Assembly (NCBI GenBank): GCA_036023115.1
Contig: JAYKKT010000079.1
Location: forward strand, 7,797,501 to 7,861,500
Source: Brasenia schreberi
Taxonomy: Eukaryota; Streptophyta; Magnoliopsida; Nymphaeales; Cabombaceae
DNA: 64,000 nt
Direction: 5' to 3'
The position numbers were made by a program, and so were the translations under genes. Position 1 is the stretch's first letter. Every line of letters starts with the position of its first letter. Below, one piece after another: positions 8,650 to 19,862 of this stretch. The notes below the pieces were generated by a model. It was not told the origin of the DNA. It did not search any database and saw nothing but the letters and a program-made list of their open reading frames with translations.

Positions 8650-10850
8650 TGTAGATGTGAAAATTTTACTCCAAGCCTTATGTAGAGACTTGAAGAAACT
8701 TTTCAACACTACTTCATTGCGCGAGTGTGCCAGCTAGTTTCTAAAAACTAGCAAAGCTTTAAATCTAACTTGGCGATTGCGGTTAAGCGGGATCTTTTCA
8801 CTTTAGGCCTTCTTGAACTGATGCTCAAGGTTCAGCGTAAGCGCTTTGAGGATTTCAAATGTGCAGCTAAAGTTTCAAATCCAAGTGAAAAATAAGGTGT
8901 TGAAAAGAACAAACTCGTGCACTTTCGTTTCAAGTTTGAAAATCAACAAGTTTTGAAAAATAAAAACTGGTTCTGTTTTCAGAGCTTATTTCCCGAATTT
9001 CTTTGGATGACTTAGATATCTCTAAAATTCATGAAAATTTTACAGGACACCGCTTGGAATGTGAAGAATTCTAAGACACTTTTTGTTTTAAATTTTGGGA
9101 TCGAGATGATGAAGAATTAAATCAGCAAAGTGTTTATGCTTAGACACTAAGAATTGTTCTGTCACAAAAATATCGAGATCCAAAGATAGGTTTATATCTC
9201 AGTGCTCAAAACTCCAAGTTTAGTGAATTTAGTCTTGTTGGAAAGCTATGGATATCATCTTTCCAATGAACTAAGTTTTACCAAATTTGGACAACTACAG
9301 ATAGAGTTATGAGATGATTACCCAGGCTCTATTGTAGGAAAACAGTTTTGACGAAATGTTTCTGAATTTTTCCTGATCTTACAGACCTTTTAATACATAG
9401 TTGTAGGGCCCTAAAATTCTTGAAAATTTTATTACAATTGGGCTTGTATGTGTATATATTGTGTGTCAAATTTCAGAATAATCGGAGCAGTAATTTAGTA
9501 ATAAAAAATAAATGCATGAATACCGAAATCCAGAATTTTGTTTTTAGAACATACGTGATGCAATCTCACCCAAATTTAAATTGCAACAACACAATGTCCT
9601 AAAGTAAATTGCTGAAGGAAAAGGAATGAAAATATATAGATTAGCTTAAGCATAGAGGAGATTAGAAGTTATAAGACTTATATAACATATAGAGTGGTAG
9701 AATCAAGAACACAAACAATTAGAATGTATAAGCAATAAATAGAAATTTCAGTACATCTACTTCTTATTACATCATGGGGGGAGACAAAGCTCCATTAATA
9801 TAACCCCTTTTGAATTGAATATGAAGAAGAGATGTAGATGAACAAAGGAAGAAGAATACTTACACAGATTTCCCCAAGGATCGACTCCCAATGATAGTGC
9901 ATGGACCTCACCTTTCCGTCTTTTCACTCTCTTTTTTTCTCACTTCCACACTCTAACTTTTGCAACACTTTGTCTATCTTCTACACTCTCTTCTCCTCTC
10001 TAAGACCTTCCCTAGAAACTCAGGAGACTCCCAAGGTGCAACCACTTAAAGGCCCCAAGCTTGAAGACTCCCAAGGTGCAACCACTCTCCAAGATGATTC
10101 CAAGATGAAGAAGTCGTCCCCCCCTTCGCCTCTATTTATAGGCCAAAGGGGGCCTCTTCTGGGCCCTTCCTTGAGGCGGGTCCTCCATGATCCAAACCTA
10201 GCCCCAAGGCTTGGTTCTTCACATGGATGTGTGGTCCCTCTTGGTCAAAGATGGACTAGGCCCATGTGGGCTTGTTCTTGGTTCAAACCATGTGTACCTA
10301 GCCATGGTCGGCTAGGCCCTAGATGCCCCCAAGTGCAACCTGCTAACTTGATGTTTGCTCCCTTTGTGGCTCATCCCATTTGATCAAGGCTAGGTATGGA
10401 GTTTCAATTGATGTTTAGCCAAAGGATGTAGGGTGCACATGGCTAGAAAAATTCGGCTTGGTCAAGTTAAGGTCATTTGATTTGAACTAGGTCATGCGTC
10501 ATGTTTAGCTTAAGTGAATCAAGTCTAGATCTCAGTCAAGTCCAACTAGGTTTAGGTTGGTGAGGCTATCCACTTGACTTAATGGAGATGTGCCTTAACT
10601 CGAGTCGATCCGTTTCCTTGCTCCATGGCTTAACTTTCGTGAACTCGATCCCGACTTGAAGCGGGCTCCAACCGTTGCCTAATTTGTTCATATTCTCTGG
10701 GTCTTATCCCTTCAGCTTTAACTTGACCTCTTTATCTTTAAAATCTTGATTTTAAAGATTTAAAATTCTCATTTTAAAGCGAAAGTTTTAAAACAAGCTA
10801 GTTTTCGAAATTGGGAGTGTTTTTAGAAAATTTTATTTAGGGTGTTTATA
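8650..10850 (-). repeat. LTR-2, Tat-type, shared by elements A and C
   Basis: The minus strand runs from TATAAACACC at 10850 (TG changed to TA; LTR-1 keeps TG) to ...CATCTACA at 8650, about 2.2 kb. Outside 10850 is a purine tract (minus gagagaaggg) ending element C; outside 8650 is the primer-binding site of element A. The LTR therefore serves as 3' end of C and 5' end of A. A TATA-like box is at 10131-10140. The frame at 9901-10383 (plus) is antisense to U3/R and is not taken as a gene. Confidence 0.78.
10131..10140 (-). promoter_or_regulatory. TATA-like box of LTR-2
   Basis: TATAAATAGA on the minus strand about 710 bp into the LTR, with the same GC-rich 3' flank as in LTR-1. Confidence 0.55.
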
Positions 10851-11564
10851 CCCTTCTCTCAGCATCAATCAACTAATATGCATTATTGGTCGTTGCCCCT
10901 CTTACAACATAGGGACCTTGCCACTTGGGTTGCCACTTTACAAGAGGATGTGGGCCTCAGTGGTGTATGATTTTCAACACAAGATCACCCACCTTAAAGT
11001 GGCGAGCCTTCATGTGCTTGTCATAATGTTGGGCTATCCTTTGACCTAATTCATGGCAAGGAGCCTCTTTTCATCAAGCAAATCAAGCTCAGCAAGCCTA
11101 ACTTGTTGTAGGGTCTCTATGGGTAAATCGAGTGCTATGGATGTATAGAATGAATGCAACTTAGTATGAATAGGGAGTACAATATTTATACGATAGACCA
11201 ATTCAAAAGGTGTGGCATTTGTGGGAGTGCGAATGGTGGTTCTATAAGCCCATAGTGCTTTATCTAACTTCTCATGCCATTTCTTACCCTTTTCTAACAT
11301 TTTTTCAATGATCCTTGCTTGTGGCTTCAGTTGGTCATTGCTTTGAGGATAGTAGGGAGATGAGAAGTGTTTAGTGATGCCATAGGTCTTACACAACCTT
11401 TCAATTTTCTCATTCTTGAATGGGGTACCATTATCTGACACTAGGTCCCTTGGGACTCCAAATCGAGGTAAGATATTTTTCTTAATGAATGCCACTACAT
11501 CTTACCCTTCAACATTTATCATGGAAGTAGTTTCAACCCATTTAGAAAAATATTCAATAGCTCC
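10851..11564 (-). pseudogene. Element C, 3' part: integrase C-terminus and polypurine tract
   Basis: 11046-11495 reads VAFIKKN-like, FGVPRDLVSDNGTPFKNEKI, ITKHFSSPYYPQSNDQLKP, LWAYRTTIRTPTNATPFELVY and LPIETLQQVRLAELDLLDEKRL: the integrase core from the second catalytic Asp onward. The third catalytic residue, usually Glu in QAEATNK, reads Lys in QLKPQ. In another frame nearer 10860-11045 follow HYDKHMKARHFKVGDLVLK and GPYVV, then the polypurine tract at 10851-10860. It continues directly, across solo LTR-3, into 16035-17330. Confidence 0.82.
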
Positions 11565-12827
11565 TATAGATATAAATTTTTATTCTGAAGTCTATGTAGA
11601 GACTTAAAATTATATTCTCGAACTACGTTGTGTATGAGCGTGCCAATTAGTTTGCTCAAACTAGCAAAGATTGATTTTCTAACTTCGTGTAGTGGTTGTG
11701 GACAAGTGAATTCTTTCTGCCGTATGCCTTCTTGAACTGATGCTCAAGGGCTAGCCTAGACACTTTAAAAATCATTTATGATCCGATAAGTTTTCAAAAA
11801 AACAAAATTCCAATTTCAAAGGTTTGACAAAATCATAATTTTAACTTCTAAACTCAAAACATCCCAAGTTCTTGAAAAATAGAAATTGGTTATGCTTTCG
11901 GCGACTCGTCTCTGATTTTTTTAGAATAGTTTTGAATCTTCAAAAACTTTGAAAATTTTACACAAAATAGATTTTGATGTATAAATTCAGAAAATATTTT
12001 TATTTTTATTTTATGTATTGTATATAATTAACTACGAAAATACACCCAAATCAGACTCTCGGGACAGACTTATGCCAGAAAGTCAGAGGTTTAGAAAAAC
12101 TATTGTAGTTTTATGATTAGACCTCCAATTTCTATGAAATTGGTCTTGTTGGAAAGATATAGATTTCAGCTTCCCAATGAGACCATTTTAAATCAAATTG
12201 GTTTGCTGTTTATAAAGATATTGGGTAATAATCCAACCTCTATTATAGGAACTTCTGGTTTTTCAAAATTTGTTCTCATTTTAGTAGAATGTCTCTGATT
12301 TTATTGGTGATGTTTCAAAAGCTTAAATTCTTGAAAATTTTATTGAAAGTGTGTTGGTGTCTGTAGAGTAGACTTGCAAAGTTTCAGAACATTCGGAGTA
12401 TGGAATCTTGGAATAAAATTTGTTCATCAAATATTTATAGAGTGCAAAAAAATAGGTTTTCAGATTTTCAGATTCGTGCATGTGTTTTCGTCCGTACTAA
12501 ATTTAATCTACAACTATTCAAAATAAATAAAATCCATGTGAGCATAAGGGGGTGAAGAGGTCTATAATCTTATATTATATTATGGAGTAAAAAGAATTGA
12601 AATTAAAATATATAACGAACAACATATGAATAAAGGAGAGACGAGGTAGCATATGAACCTTGATTAATACATCATAATGGAGACATGAGCTCCTTAATTA
12701 CAACCCCATAAAGTTTAATGAAAGAGAAGATATAATTATAAAAAAAAATAAAGAAAGAATGAACCTGTGGTGGAAGGATTGGAGGACGGCCAACAGTTAG
12801 TAGTGGCGCACCTTCTTCTTCCTCTCT

Positions 12828-12882
12828 TCCTCTTTCTCTCTCTCTCTTTCTCTCTTTCTTTCTTTCTCTCCCTCTTGCTTGG
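12828..12882. repeat. CT-rich microsatellite
   Basis: Imperfect (CT)n/(CTTT)n run inside LTR-3, just downstream of its TATA-like box on the minus strand. It makes an Arg/Glu/Lys-rich open frame on the minus strand that is not a gene. Confidence 0.7.
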
Positions 12883-13695
12883 GTCGTGGGATGCTGGATG
12901 AGGCAATAGATAATTGAACTTAGATTGATCTCGGATTGATGGTTTGCAGCCCCCTTGAGGCCCCTTTTATAGGCTGCCTCTTTGTTGCAAATTTTCATAT
13001 GATAAGTTGCCTTATTGAAGATGGTTGCATTTGACAAGTGAATGATGACCCTTCTTGCCAAAAGACTCCTCCCTTATAAGGTAAGTAAAGTGCTGGCCCT
13101 TCTTGCTAGGTCACCTTTCCAACAAGATTGGATGATAACGATTGCATGCTTGTTCCTTTTTGCAGCTCATGAAGCAATCCATTGGGGAATGTGTGATTGA
13201 TTCAAAACGATTGATCTTTTCCTTCGTTTTCAGGCTAAAATATTCCTCCATCGTCTTTTGATAGCAATGATGAAGAACTTCGTCCTTATCATATTTTGGC
13301 ATGCACACCACCCACGAACGTGTTTGAATTTTAATAGCAGACCTTTCAAGTAAACAGCAGATAGATACACTTCTCCACCATCTCTAAGACTTTAGTTCTG
13401 CCAATATATCCCCTAGCATATCTCTGGATCACAACTGCAGTAGCCCTGTAATGATTGAACTTTTTCTGACATGTATGGCATCGTATTCTACTCTCAATTT
13501 TAACAGCAGTAGACTATTGATACTAAAAATTTCTTTTAATCAACAAACCATGCCCATAGCTCTGAATCCTAGTAATTGCAGCTTCTCAAGTTCGAATGAA
13601 ACTATTTTGCTTCCATTTTCTCCATGACCATTGAATCTTTACTGCTGCAGCTTCTTGATCCTTAGACTTCATGCTCTCAATGGTAGGTGAAATCT

Positions 13696-14229
13696 TCAGC
13701 TGACTAATAATGAGCGCATAGAGTTTCCTCTGAATCCATCCACGAATGCAAGACTGGATAACAGTACAGCCTGAGGATAGCTGGGTTGACTAAATGACAG
13801 GCTTTCCTGATTACTTTTGCGTGCATCACATTGATGTATGGCCTTCTGTAGAACCAAAGTCTTTTCACCATTAAGAAGTTCCTTGAACATGGCCATCACT
13901 TGAATCATCGTCGGTCTCCGAAGCTGCCGGTCATCCAAGCAATGACAAACGATTTTCAGGCACTGGTAGAGCTCATCCTCCATAGGCGGGTTTTGCTGCG
14001 AGAGAAATACCGGGTCAAAGATCTCGTTCACTTTGTTCTCCTTCAACAACTGCTTCGCCCAGCCGACGAGGTTGTTGTCTCCGGATTCAGCAGGGTCAAT
14101 GGTTTCCTTTCCTGAGAGGAGCTCTAACAGAATGATGTCGTAGCTGTACACATCACCTTTGGTAGTATAGCGGAAGCTTTGGTAGTATTCTGGCGGGACG
14201 TAACCTGGCGTTCCGGTAAGAGTGCTAAC
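13696..14229 (-). pseudogene. BRI1-like (BRL-type) receptor kinase, C-terminal kinase fragment captured in LTR-3
   Basis: Minus strand from 14229 reads [17 protein letters not shown] and then the stretch around [50 protein letters not shown] and [15 protein letters not shown], followed by a divergent tail to a stop at 13696. This covers the activation loop after the DFG position through the end of a Ser/Thr kinase and matches the BRI1/BRL brassinosteroid-receptor kinases, where [18 protein letters not shown] and [14 protein letters not shown] are characteristic. The extracellular LRRs, membrane segment, P-loop and catalytic loop are absent; homology stops sharply at 14229. The frame is open over about 178 codons, so capture may be fairly recent or selection recently lost. 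It lies in the same orientation as LTR-3. The family is confident; the exact paralogue is not. Confidence 0.8.
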
Positions 14230-14258
14230 ACTAAGGTGTGTGTCCCCATTTCGTTGTT

Positions 14259-14423
14259 GATGTGGAGGACGTTATCTAGACGACCCCATTTCATTTACTC
14301 ACACATCAACATTGGACACATCAACATGTGGAGGACGTTATCTAGAAGATGGCACTAACACCTCCTGCCTTTCCATTCTTGATGTGGAGGACATTATCTA
14401 GACGACCCCATTTCATTTACTCA
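14259..14423. repeat. 43-bp direct repeat beside the kinase fragment
   Basis: A 43-bp unit beginning GATGTGGAGGACGTTATCTA occurs at 14259-14301 and 14381-14423 with one mismatch; a shorter partial copy lies at about 14326-14347. It directly abuts the 5' break of the kinase fragment. Confidence 0.8.
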
Positions 14424-16034
14424 TAAACCAGAAATCGTTCCAAAACCTCAGGAAATCTGCCTATCAAGTTGTTTACTTTTTGGAGATACTAAAAAGTTTT
14501 CACCGCATCATCACAATAAGGAATAACTGAAGGGCCATTTTCAGGACCATCATTCAAGCAAAGAATTTCTCTCAAGCCCATTTCTTAAATAATAATCTGC
14601 CAAGCAGACCAACGCTTTCCCATCATCAAGGAAGCAATACTACCGGCAAGCTATAGCTTTTACATATTCCCTATTGTATTTGGCTGTGGTAAATGGACCG
14701 AATCACTAAGGAAATGGTGAATGTCCAAAATGTTAATTTAGTTCCACACCCAAAGTAGTGTAACCTGGCACTTTGCTAGCTCAACTTCAATCTCTTTTTG
14801 GATCACTTTTGTTGTTGTTCATGCTGAAGTCACCCAAGCGTGTTGACCAAATTCGGTAAGTGGCTAAAGCATGTATCAAGGTTGCTAAATTGTATCAAAG
14901 TTGCTTTGTTCATTTCATGTTAAAATTGGTAAGGCTGGGTAACTTATCAAACTACATGTCACGATTGTCAGATTATGTACCAAGGTTATCAATGGCTTGC
15001 TAAATTGAACATCACAACTTGCCAAATTAGACATCGTAGCTTTCCAAATCGAGCACCACTTTCCTTTTTCGTGGATGATGCCGTCTTTCTATCCTGAACG
15101 CCGACTTTCCTTTTCGAGTGCTGACTTTTTATCTTGAAAAGTTTTTTTTTTTTTTTATGCCGACCTTTCTTTTTAATACCTAAAACTAAAAATGACAGGT
15201 TACCTTGCCCCACAGTGCCGAAATTGACGAGTGCTCGGTTGTTGCCTTTTTTGTTCATACCTCCTCCTCTTTCTAGGGAATTTTTCTCCTTTCGTTCCGG
15301 GTTTTTATATATGGTAGGTATAGTTTCAAACATTTTATATAAAAAAAATATTTTTATATTTGAAAACATCAAATTTAATGAAATCTTCAAATATTATTTT
15401 TAGAAAACACTAGGTTTCATTCCCAATGTTTTTCTTTACAAAGGTGACCTACTTCTGCTCCATGAGTCGGTCTATAACAACCTTCACCATTTAACCCTTT
15501 TATATGGGTGTAAGGCATCGAACCACTTTAACCACTTCAATGGCTCTAGGGTATCGAACCACTTTAACCCTGGGTATCAGATCTCGGAATGATACTATTT
15601 CCGATCGAGCGATTTTGTGAGGTATGATTTGAATTTGATATAATTTTGAATTTCAAGGTTTTTGGAATTTTGTAAATTTATGAATTTGCAAACATTTTTG
15701 GGTTTGATTCCTAATGTTCTCATTTTTATTTATTTATATAAAAAGAATTGTTTGAAATAATCCTTTTTTTAAAGGAAATCATTTGAAAAAGCAAAATCCT
15801 GTCAATTTGGTCTTGAGGGTAAAATAGTCATTTTCATAAACTTTTGTCCAAATTGGATTTTTTTCGAGAGGGATGTAATATATCATCATTTTGAGGTTGT
15901 TAGAAAATTTTGGCACATGAATGAATCCATTTAAGATATCTTTATTTGAAAAACCTTTAAAATGCCCAAAGCTACCAAAAACAACAAAATTTCTGAAAAA
16001 AAAATTATTTTGAAAAACTTTTTGGATGTTTACA

Positions 16035-17330
16035 GCTCCTAAGATGAACCTGTGTTCATTGGATGTTATAGGTGAGATTGGTCCAATGATGTCAAATGCT
16101 CACATGGTGAAGGGCCATGGACTAACAATGGAATGCAATGAAGATGATGGAATGTGAATGGTGTATCCATGCACTTGACATTGATGACATTTTCTAACAT
16201 GATCATGACAATCTTGTTTCATGGTAGACCAAAAGTAACTTGCTCTAAGTATTTTCATGGCTATCATATTAGAATTGACATGATCTCTACATTCTCTATC
16301 GTAGAACTCATGTAGGATAGTTCTAGCCTCATTATAGCCGACACATCTCAACAAGATGCTTGAAAAGCTCTTCTTGTACAGAACCCCTTTCAAAACAACA
16401 TATCGTGTTGAGATTTTTCGAATGAAAGCTTTATCTTTAAATGAAGCAGATTCGAGAAATCCTCATTTTCTAAAAAGTTTTTAATGTGTTGAAACCAAGG
16501 AGTTTTTTCTTGATTTTGGTCATTTTAGCAAATCTCCAAATCTTGGATTAATGGAATGAGTGGGTGTAGGATCTCTAGGGATCTAGCACCTAAGGTGGGA
16601 TTGGTCCTTAGAGATGATCCGAGAGAGGAGAGAGCATCAACCACTGTATTATCCTCTCTACCAATGTGAGTGAGTGTGCATAACTTTAGTGAATTGACCA
16701 ACTTGGTGGCCAACTCATGGTATAGAATCAATTTTTCATTTTTGACTTGCCAAATTTTTAAAACTTGGTTTATAATAAGTATGGAATCTCCAAAGACTTC
16801 AATGCATGATGCCCTTAGATTTTGTAAAATTTTTAGGCCTTGTATGAGTGCCTCATATTCAACCACATTATTGGATCAAGGAAAATCTAATCAAAATGGC
16901 ATTGGGATTTCTCTCTTTTCAGGAGATATGAGAATGATATTTCTTGGCCCTTGTTAATTTTTTAGCCCATCAGTACATTTTTCAAACTTGATTTTCATTA
17001 AAACAATTTAACAAAACATGGTAGTCCCATCCGTTTGCCAATATACCCTCAACAGGCATTTCATCAAGTATGGAATATATATCTTTAAGAGGTAAGTTAA
17101 CCACATAATCGACCGTCTTGAGCTTCGCCCTTGATGGAGTTTTGATGATAAAATTTTAAGTCATACAACATCAAGAGGAGTTGCCATTTGCCTAACCTAC
17201 CCGTTAGGATAGTTTTTTCGAAAAAATGCTTGATAGGGTGAAGTTTATGGTTTCAGAAACGGTGTCTAAATTTTTGACTTGCCTATACCAAGGCCAAACA
17301 TGTTTTCTTCATGATTTCTTCTCCTTAATT
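16035..17330 (-). pseudogene. Element C, 5' part: RNase H, archaeal-type RNase H and integrase N-terminus
   Basis: 16100-16393 holds the integrase zinc region (HEFYDRECRDH ... CHQCQVHG). 16525-16866 holds the second RNase H (MVEYEALIQGLK, GDSILIINQV, HIGREDNTVVDALSSLGSS). 16870-17330 is a shifted continuation into the first RNase H. All match element A in order and orientation. Homology ends near 17330 in the first RNase H; RT, protease and gag are gone. It was one unit with 10851-11564 before LTR-3 inserted. Confidence 0.82.
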
Positions 17331-18890
17331 GCCTCCTTGATTCCCAGTCCAAGGTGGGTAGTTATAGACTTCTTGGTTGGATCAAGAAGTATCAAGATAG
17401 GGAATATCCTTGGAATACTTCTAGCTTGTTCCATGGATGAGTTGGTCACATGGTTGATCCAACTTGCCCCAATTTGGTTTTGTTTGCTGGTCCATTTTAG
17501 TTTGGCTAACAGGTCCTGCGACTGATCCAACCTTGGCTCGATTCAAATGGCTTGCTGCCAGCCCGTACCTTGGTTTGGTGGCTGGTCACATGGCTGATCC
17601 AACAAGTTTCTATCAGTTGGTTGCATGCTAGTCCAACCTACCTTAACTTGGTAAACCGATCCACGGCTAGTCTAGCTTGTCCCTCCTTGGTTAAGTCAGT
17701 TGGTTATACCTGTTTGGTCAATTGATCTAGGACTGTCTTTGATCTAGCAAGTCTTCTGAGGTCCATCATGTTTTTGAACCTGTTTGTTATTTTCTTTTTT
17801 CAAATTCAAGTGTTATGTAGGGATAAAATGGTTACTTTGCAAAAAGATTTGCAAGTAAAAATTTATCTTCATTCCAAATGTCCCAGCTTAGCTTTTCCAA
17901 TCCTTTTTTTTGAAGAAAACAACAAAATTTCACTAATTTGCACTTAGGGCAGAATGGTTATTTTTTTGAATTTTGTAAAATTCGATTTTATTTGATGGGT
18001 TTCAAATTATCCTTATTTTGAGGTTCGTACAAAATTTTGGTGTGAAAATGGGCTCGTTTAAGGTGAATTTGTTGAAAAAACCTTAAATGACTCAAAATCG
18101 TAATTTTTCTTATAAAGAAGAAAATTCTGAAAATTTTATTGAGTGTTGGTCAATGTGTGAATGAGATTTGGATCAATTTTCAGAATTTTTTGCTCACAAA
18201 AAAGGGCTGAAAAATTCAATGATTAGACAGATACAAAATGCTGAAAACAAAGTTTTTTGTTTAAAAGGCTAATGAATGCATCCTGTTGATCTTTATGTTA
18301 ATTATGATTGAAAGAAATTTAGATTGAGGATTTGTATTTGTTAGAGAAGCAACTCATCTATATATAAATTCTCGCAGTGATCTCTCTTGAGGAGGAAAGC
18401 TCTCTTCGATATATGAGATCATAGCCCATTGTTCGCTCTTACACAATCTTATGGATCGTTAATATATCATAAAAGTGATTTACATACTCATATCATTGCA
18501 TATAAAACTTGAGTGCTAATACCCCTCTTATGGCTTCGTATTTTAATAAGGATGAAGTGCAATAATCAAGAAAAATTATAGTGTCTCTTAAGCATAGAAG
18601 AGATGAGAGAGTATAAGGTACAATATATATTGAGGTAGATGCAATCAAATATCAAACAAGTTATGGACGATCTTACTGGTTACCTTGGATTCGAATTTGT
18701 AGCAATTTTCCTCAAATATTACATTCATACCTGTCAATGATGGTTGCTAATGTGTTATGTAATGCATGAACCACAAAAATATTTTGGTTCGGATTAATAG
18801 TGAGTCACACATGGAAATCAAAGTATTTCGGAAGATAGAGACTAAAAGCTTTCTAGCAATATATATATATATATATAACAATTATAATAT
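17331..18890 (-). repeat. Broken Tat-type LTR pieces (LTR-4 U3, then LTR-6 U5)
   Basis: About 17780-18120 aligns by eye with the U3 end of LTR-3 (15770-16010), lacking the terminal 40 or so bases. From about 18125 the sequence jumps to a middle LTR segment (ctgaaaattttatt..., matching LTR-2 near 9415 and LTR-5 near 50950) and continues to about 18750. The order is not that of a normal LTR, so two fragments have been joined. (TA)n lies at about 18859-18878. Confidence 0.6.
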
Positions 18891-19670
18891 ATATTGATAG
18901 GGCTTCGAGGAGAAATCACCGATCAAAGGTAAGGTAGTCCAGATCAGCCAAACCAAGTGAGAGTCAAGTGGGTTCAGTTGACTGAACTTGGGTGCGGTCA
19001 AGTTGCAGTCTTAATGAAGATGTGGGCTATGAGCTAGATCGAGTTGGAGCTGCAAATGGGATCCGATACAAGGATTATAAGCTACAGTATTAGTTGATAA
19101 TGTTTTATTCATATTTGCTATTCATACACCATTTTTACCAAACATACACTCCTTTTTCAAAAAAATCAATAATACCCTCACTTTTAGTATCTCTCTTGTT
19201 ACAACATATTTCACATAATCCTTCACTGTAGCAGTTTCACCATGGGAGCCCCACCATTACTTCTACACTACCCTAGATAGTATTTTTCTCCTACTTTCAT
19301 GTGGTTCACTTTGAAAAGTGATATTTAATCTATTTCTATTACTTTTGATATATTTTTATCAATCTTGATCTATTTTCAACCTTATTCAACTCTCTACCAT
19401 AATAATACACATATTATTGAAAGCCTACCATCAATCTAACAATCAATCACACAAAAAAAGATTAAAAATATAAAGTTTTCTAAAAGTTTCAAAGAGATGG
19501 GTGTCAACAGTGGGGAAACTGGTGCACCCTAGTCGCATGTGTCTTTACCAAGAGACGTGCCTGGGGCTCGCCGCCTCTTTGCAAGTCATCGCACCTCCGG
19601 CGCATTTAGCTTCCCGACTCACCTCAAACACGAGACTATGGAAGTAAAAATGCATTTTATGTGTGGTTCT
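18891..19670. other. Stretch without recognised gene
   Basis: 18.9-19.1 kb looks like further LTR U3 (gtcaagt-rich); 19.1-19.67 kb is AT-rich single-copy-looking DNA. No reading frame of interest was seen. Confidence 0.4.
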
Positions 19671-19679
19671 CTTCTCTTT

Positions 19680-19862
19680 GCTTCAGTTCTCATGGTTTGG
19701 TTCTAGCACTAGAACGATGAACCGGATTGCAAAAGATATTTTCTGTTAGAATCAAACTCTTCAACATCTAGAACCGAACCAAACCACTGGTTCGGTTCTA
19801 GCAGTTTGGTTTGGTTCCATTGGTTCCTTGAACATTCCTACCCGTCAAAGTGAACTAGCGAA
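19680..19862 (-). mobile_element. hAT-like element end
   Basis: The sequence alternates the complementary words GGTTCGGTTC/AACCGAACC (aaccaaaccactggttcggttctagcag), typical of the subterminal regions of plant hAT elements. A possible terminus, GTAGGAATGTTCAAGG on the minus strand, sits at about 19838-19853 and resembles the start at 29717 (gtaggagtgttta). No transposase is seen here; it may be a non-autonomous copy. Confidence 0.4.

Larger units (their letters stand above)
11565..16034 (-). repeat. LTR-3, probable solo LTR with 5-bp duplication, inserted in element C integrase
   Basis: The minus-strand start is TGTAAACATCC at 16034; the end at 11565 (plus tatagatataaatttt) matches the ends of LTR-2 (tgtagatgtgaaaatttt) and LTR-5. 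GCTCC occurs immediately outside both ends (11560-11564 and 16035-16039). Removing the interval rejoins the integrase reading seen uninterrupted in element A near 2640. The length, about 4.5 kb, exceeds LTR-2 (2.2 kb); the excess includes the kinase fragment region of about 13.1-15.1 kb. A TATA-like box (TATAAAAGG, minus) lies at 12963-12971. Confidence 0.8.

Noticed and set aside
9901..10383. 160-aa plus-strand open frame
   Set aside because: It is antisense to U3/R of LTR-2, spans the TATA-like box and resembles no protein.
14259..14423. Possible CRISPR-like repeat array
   Set aside because: Only two full copies of a 43-bp unit, in a plant LTR; spacing is irregular and there are no associated genes.
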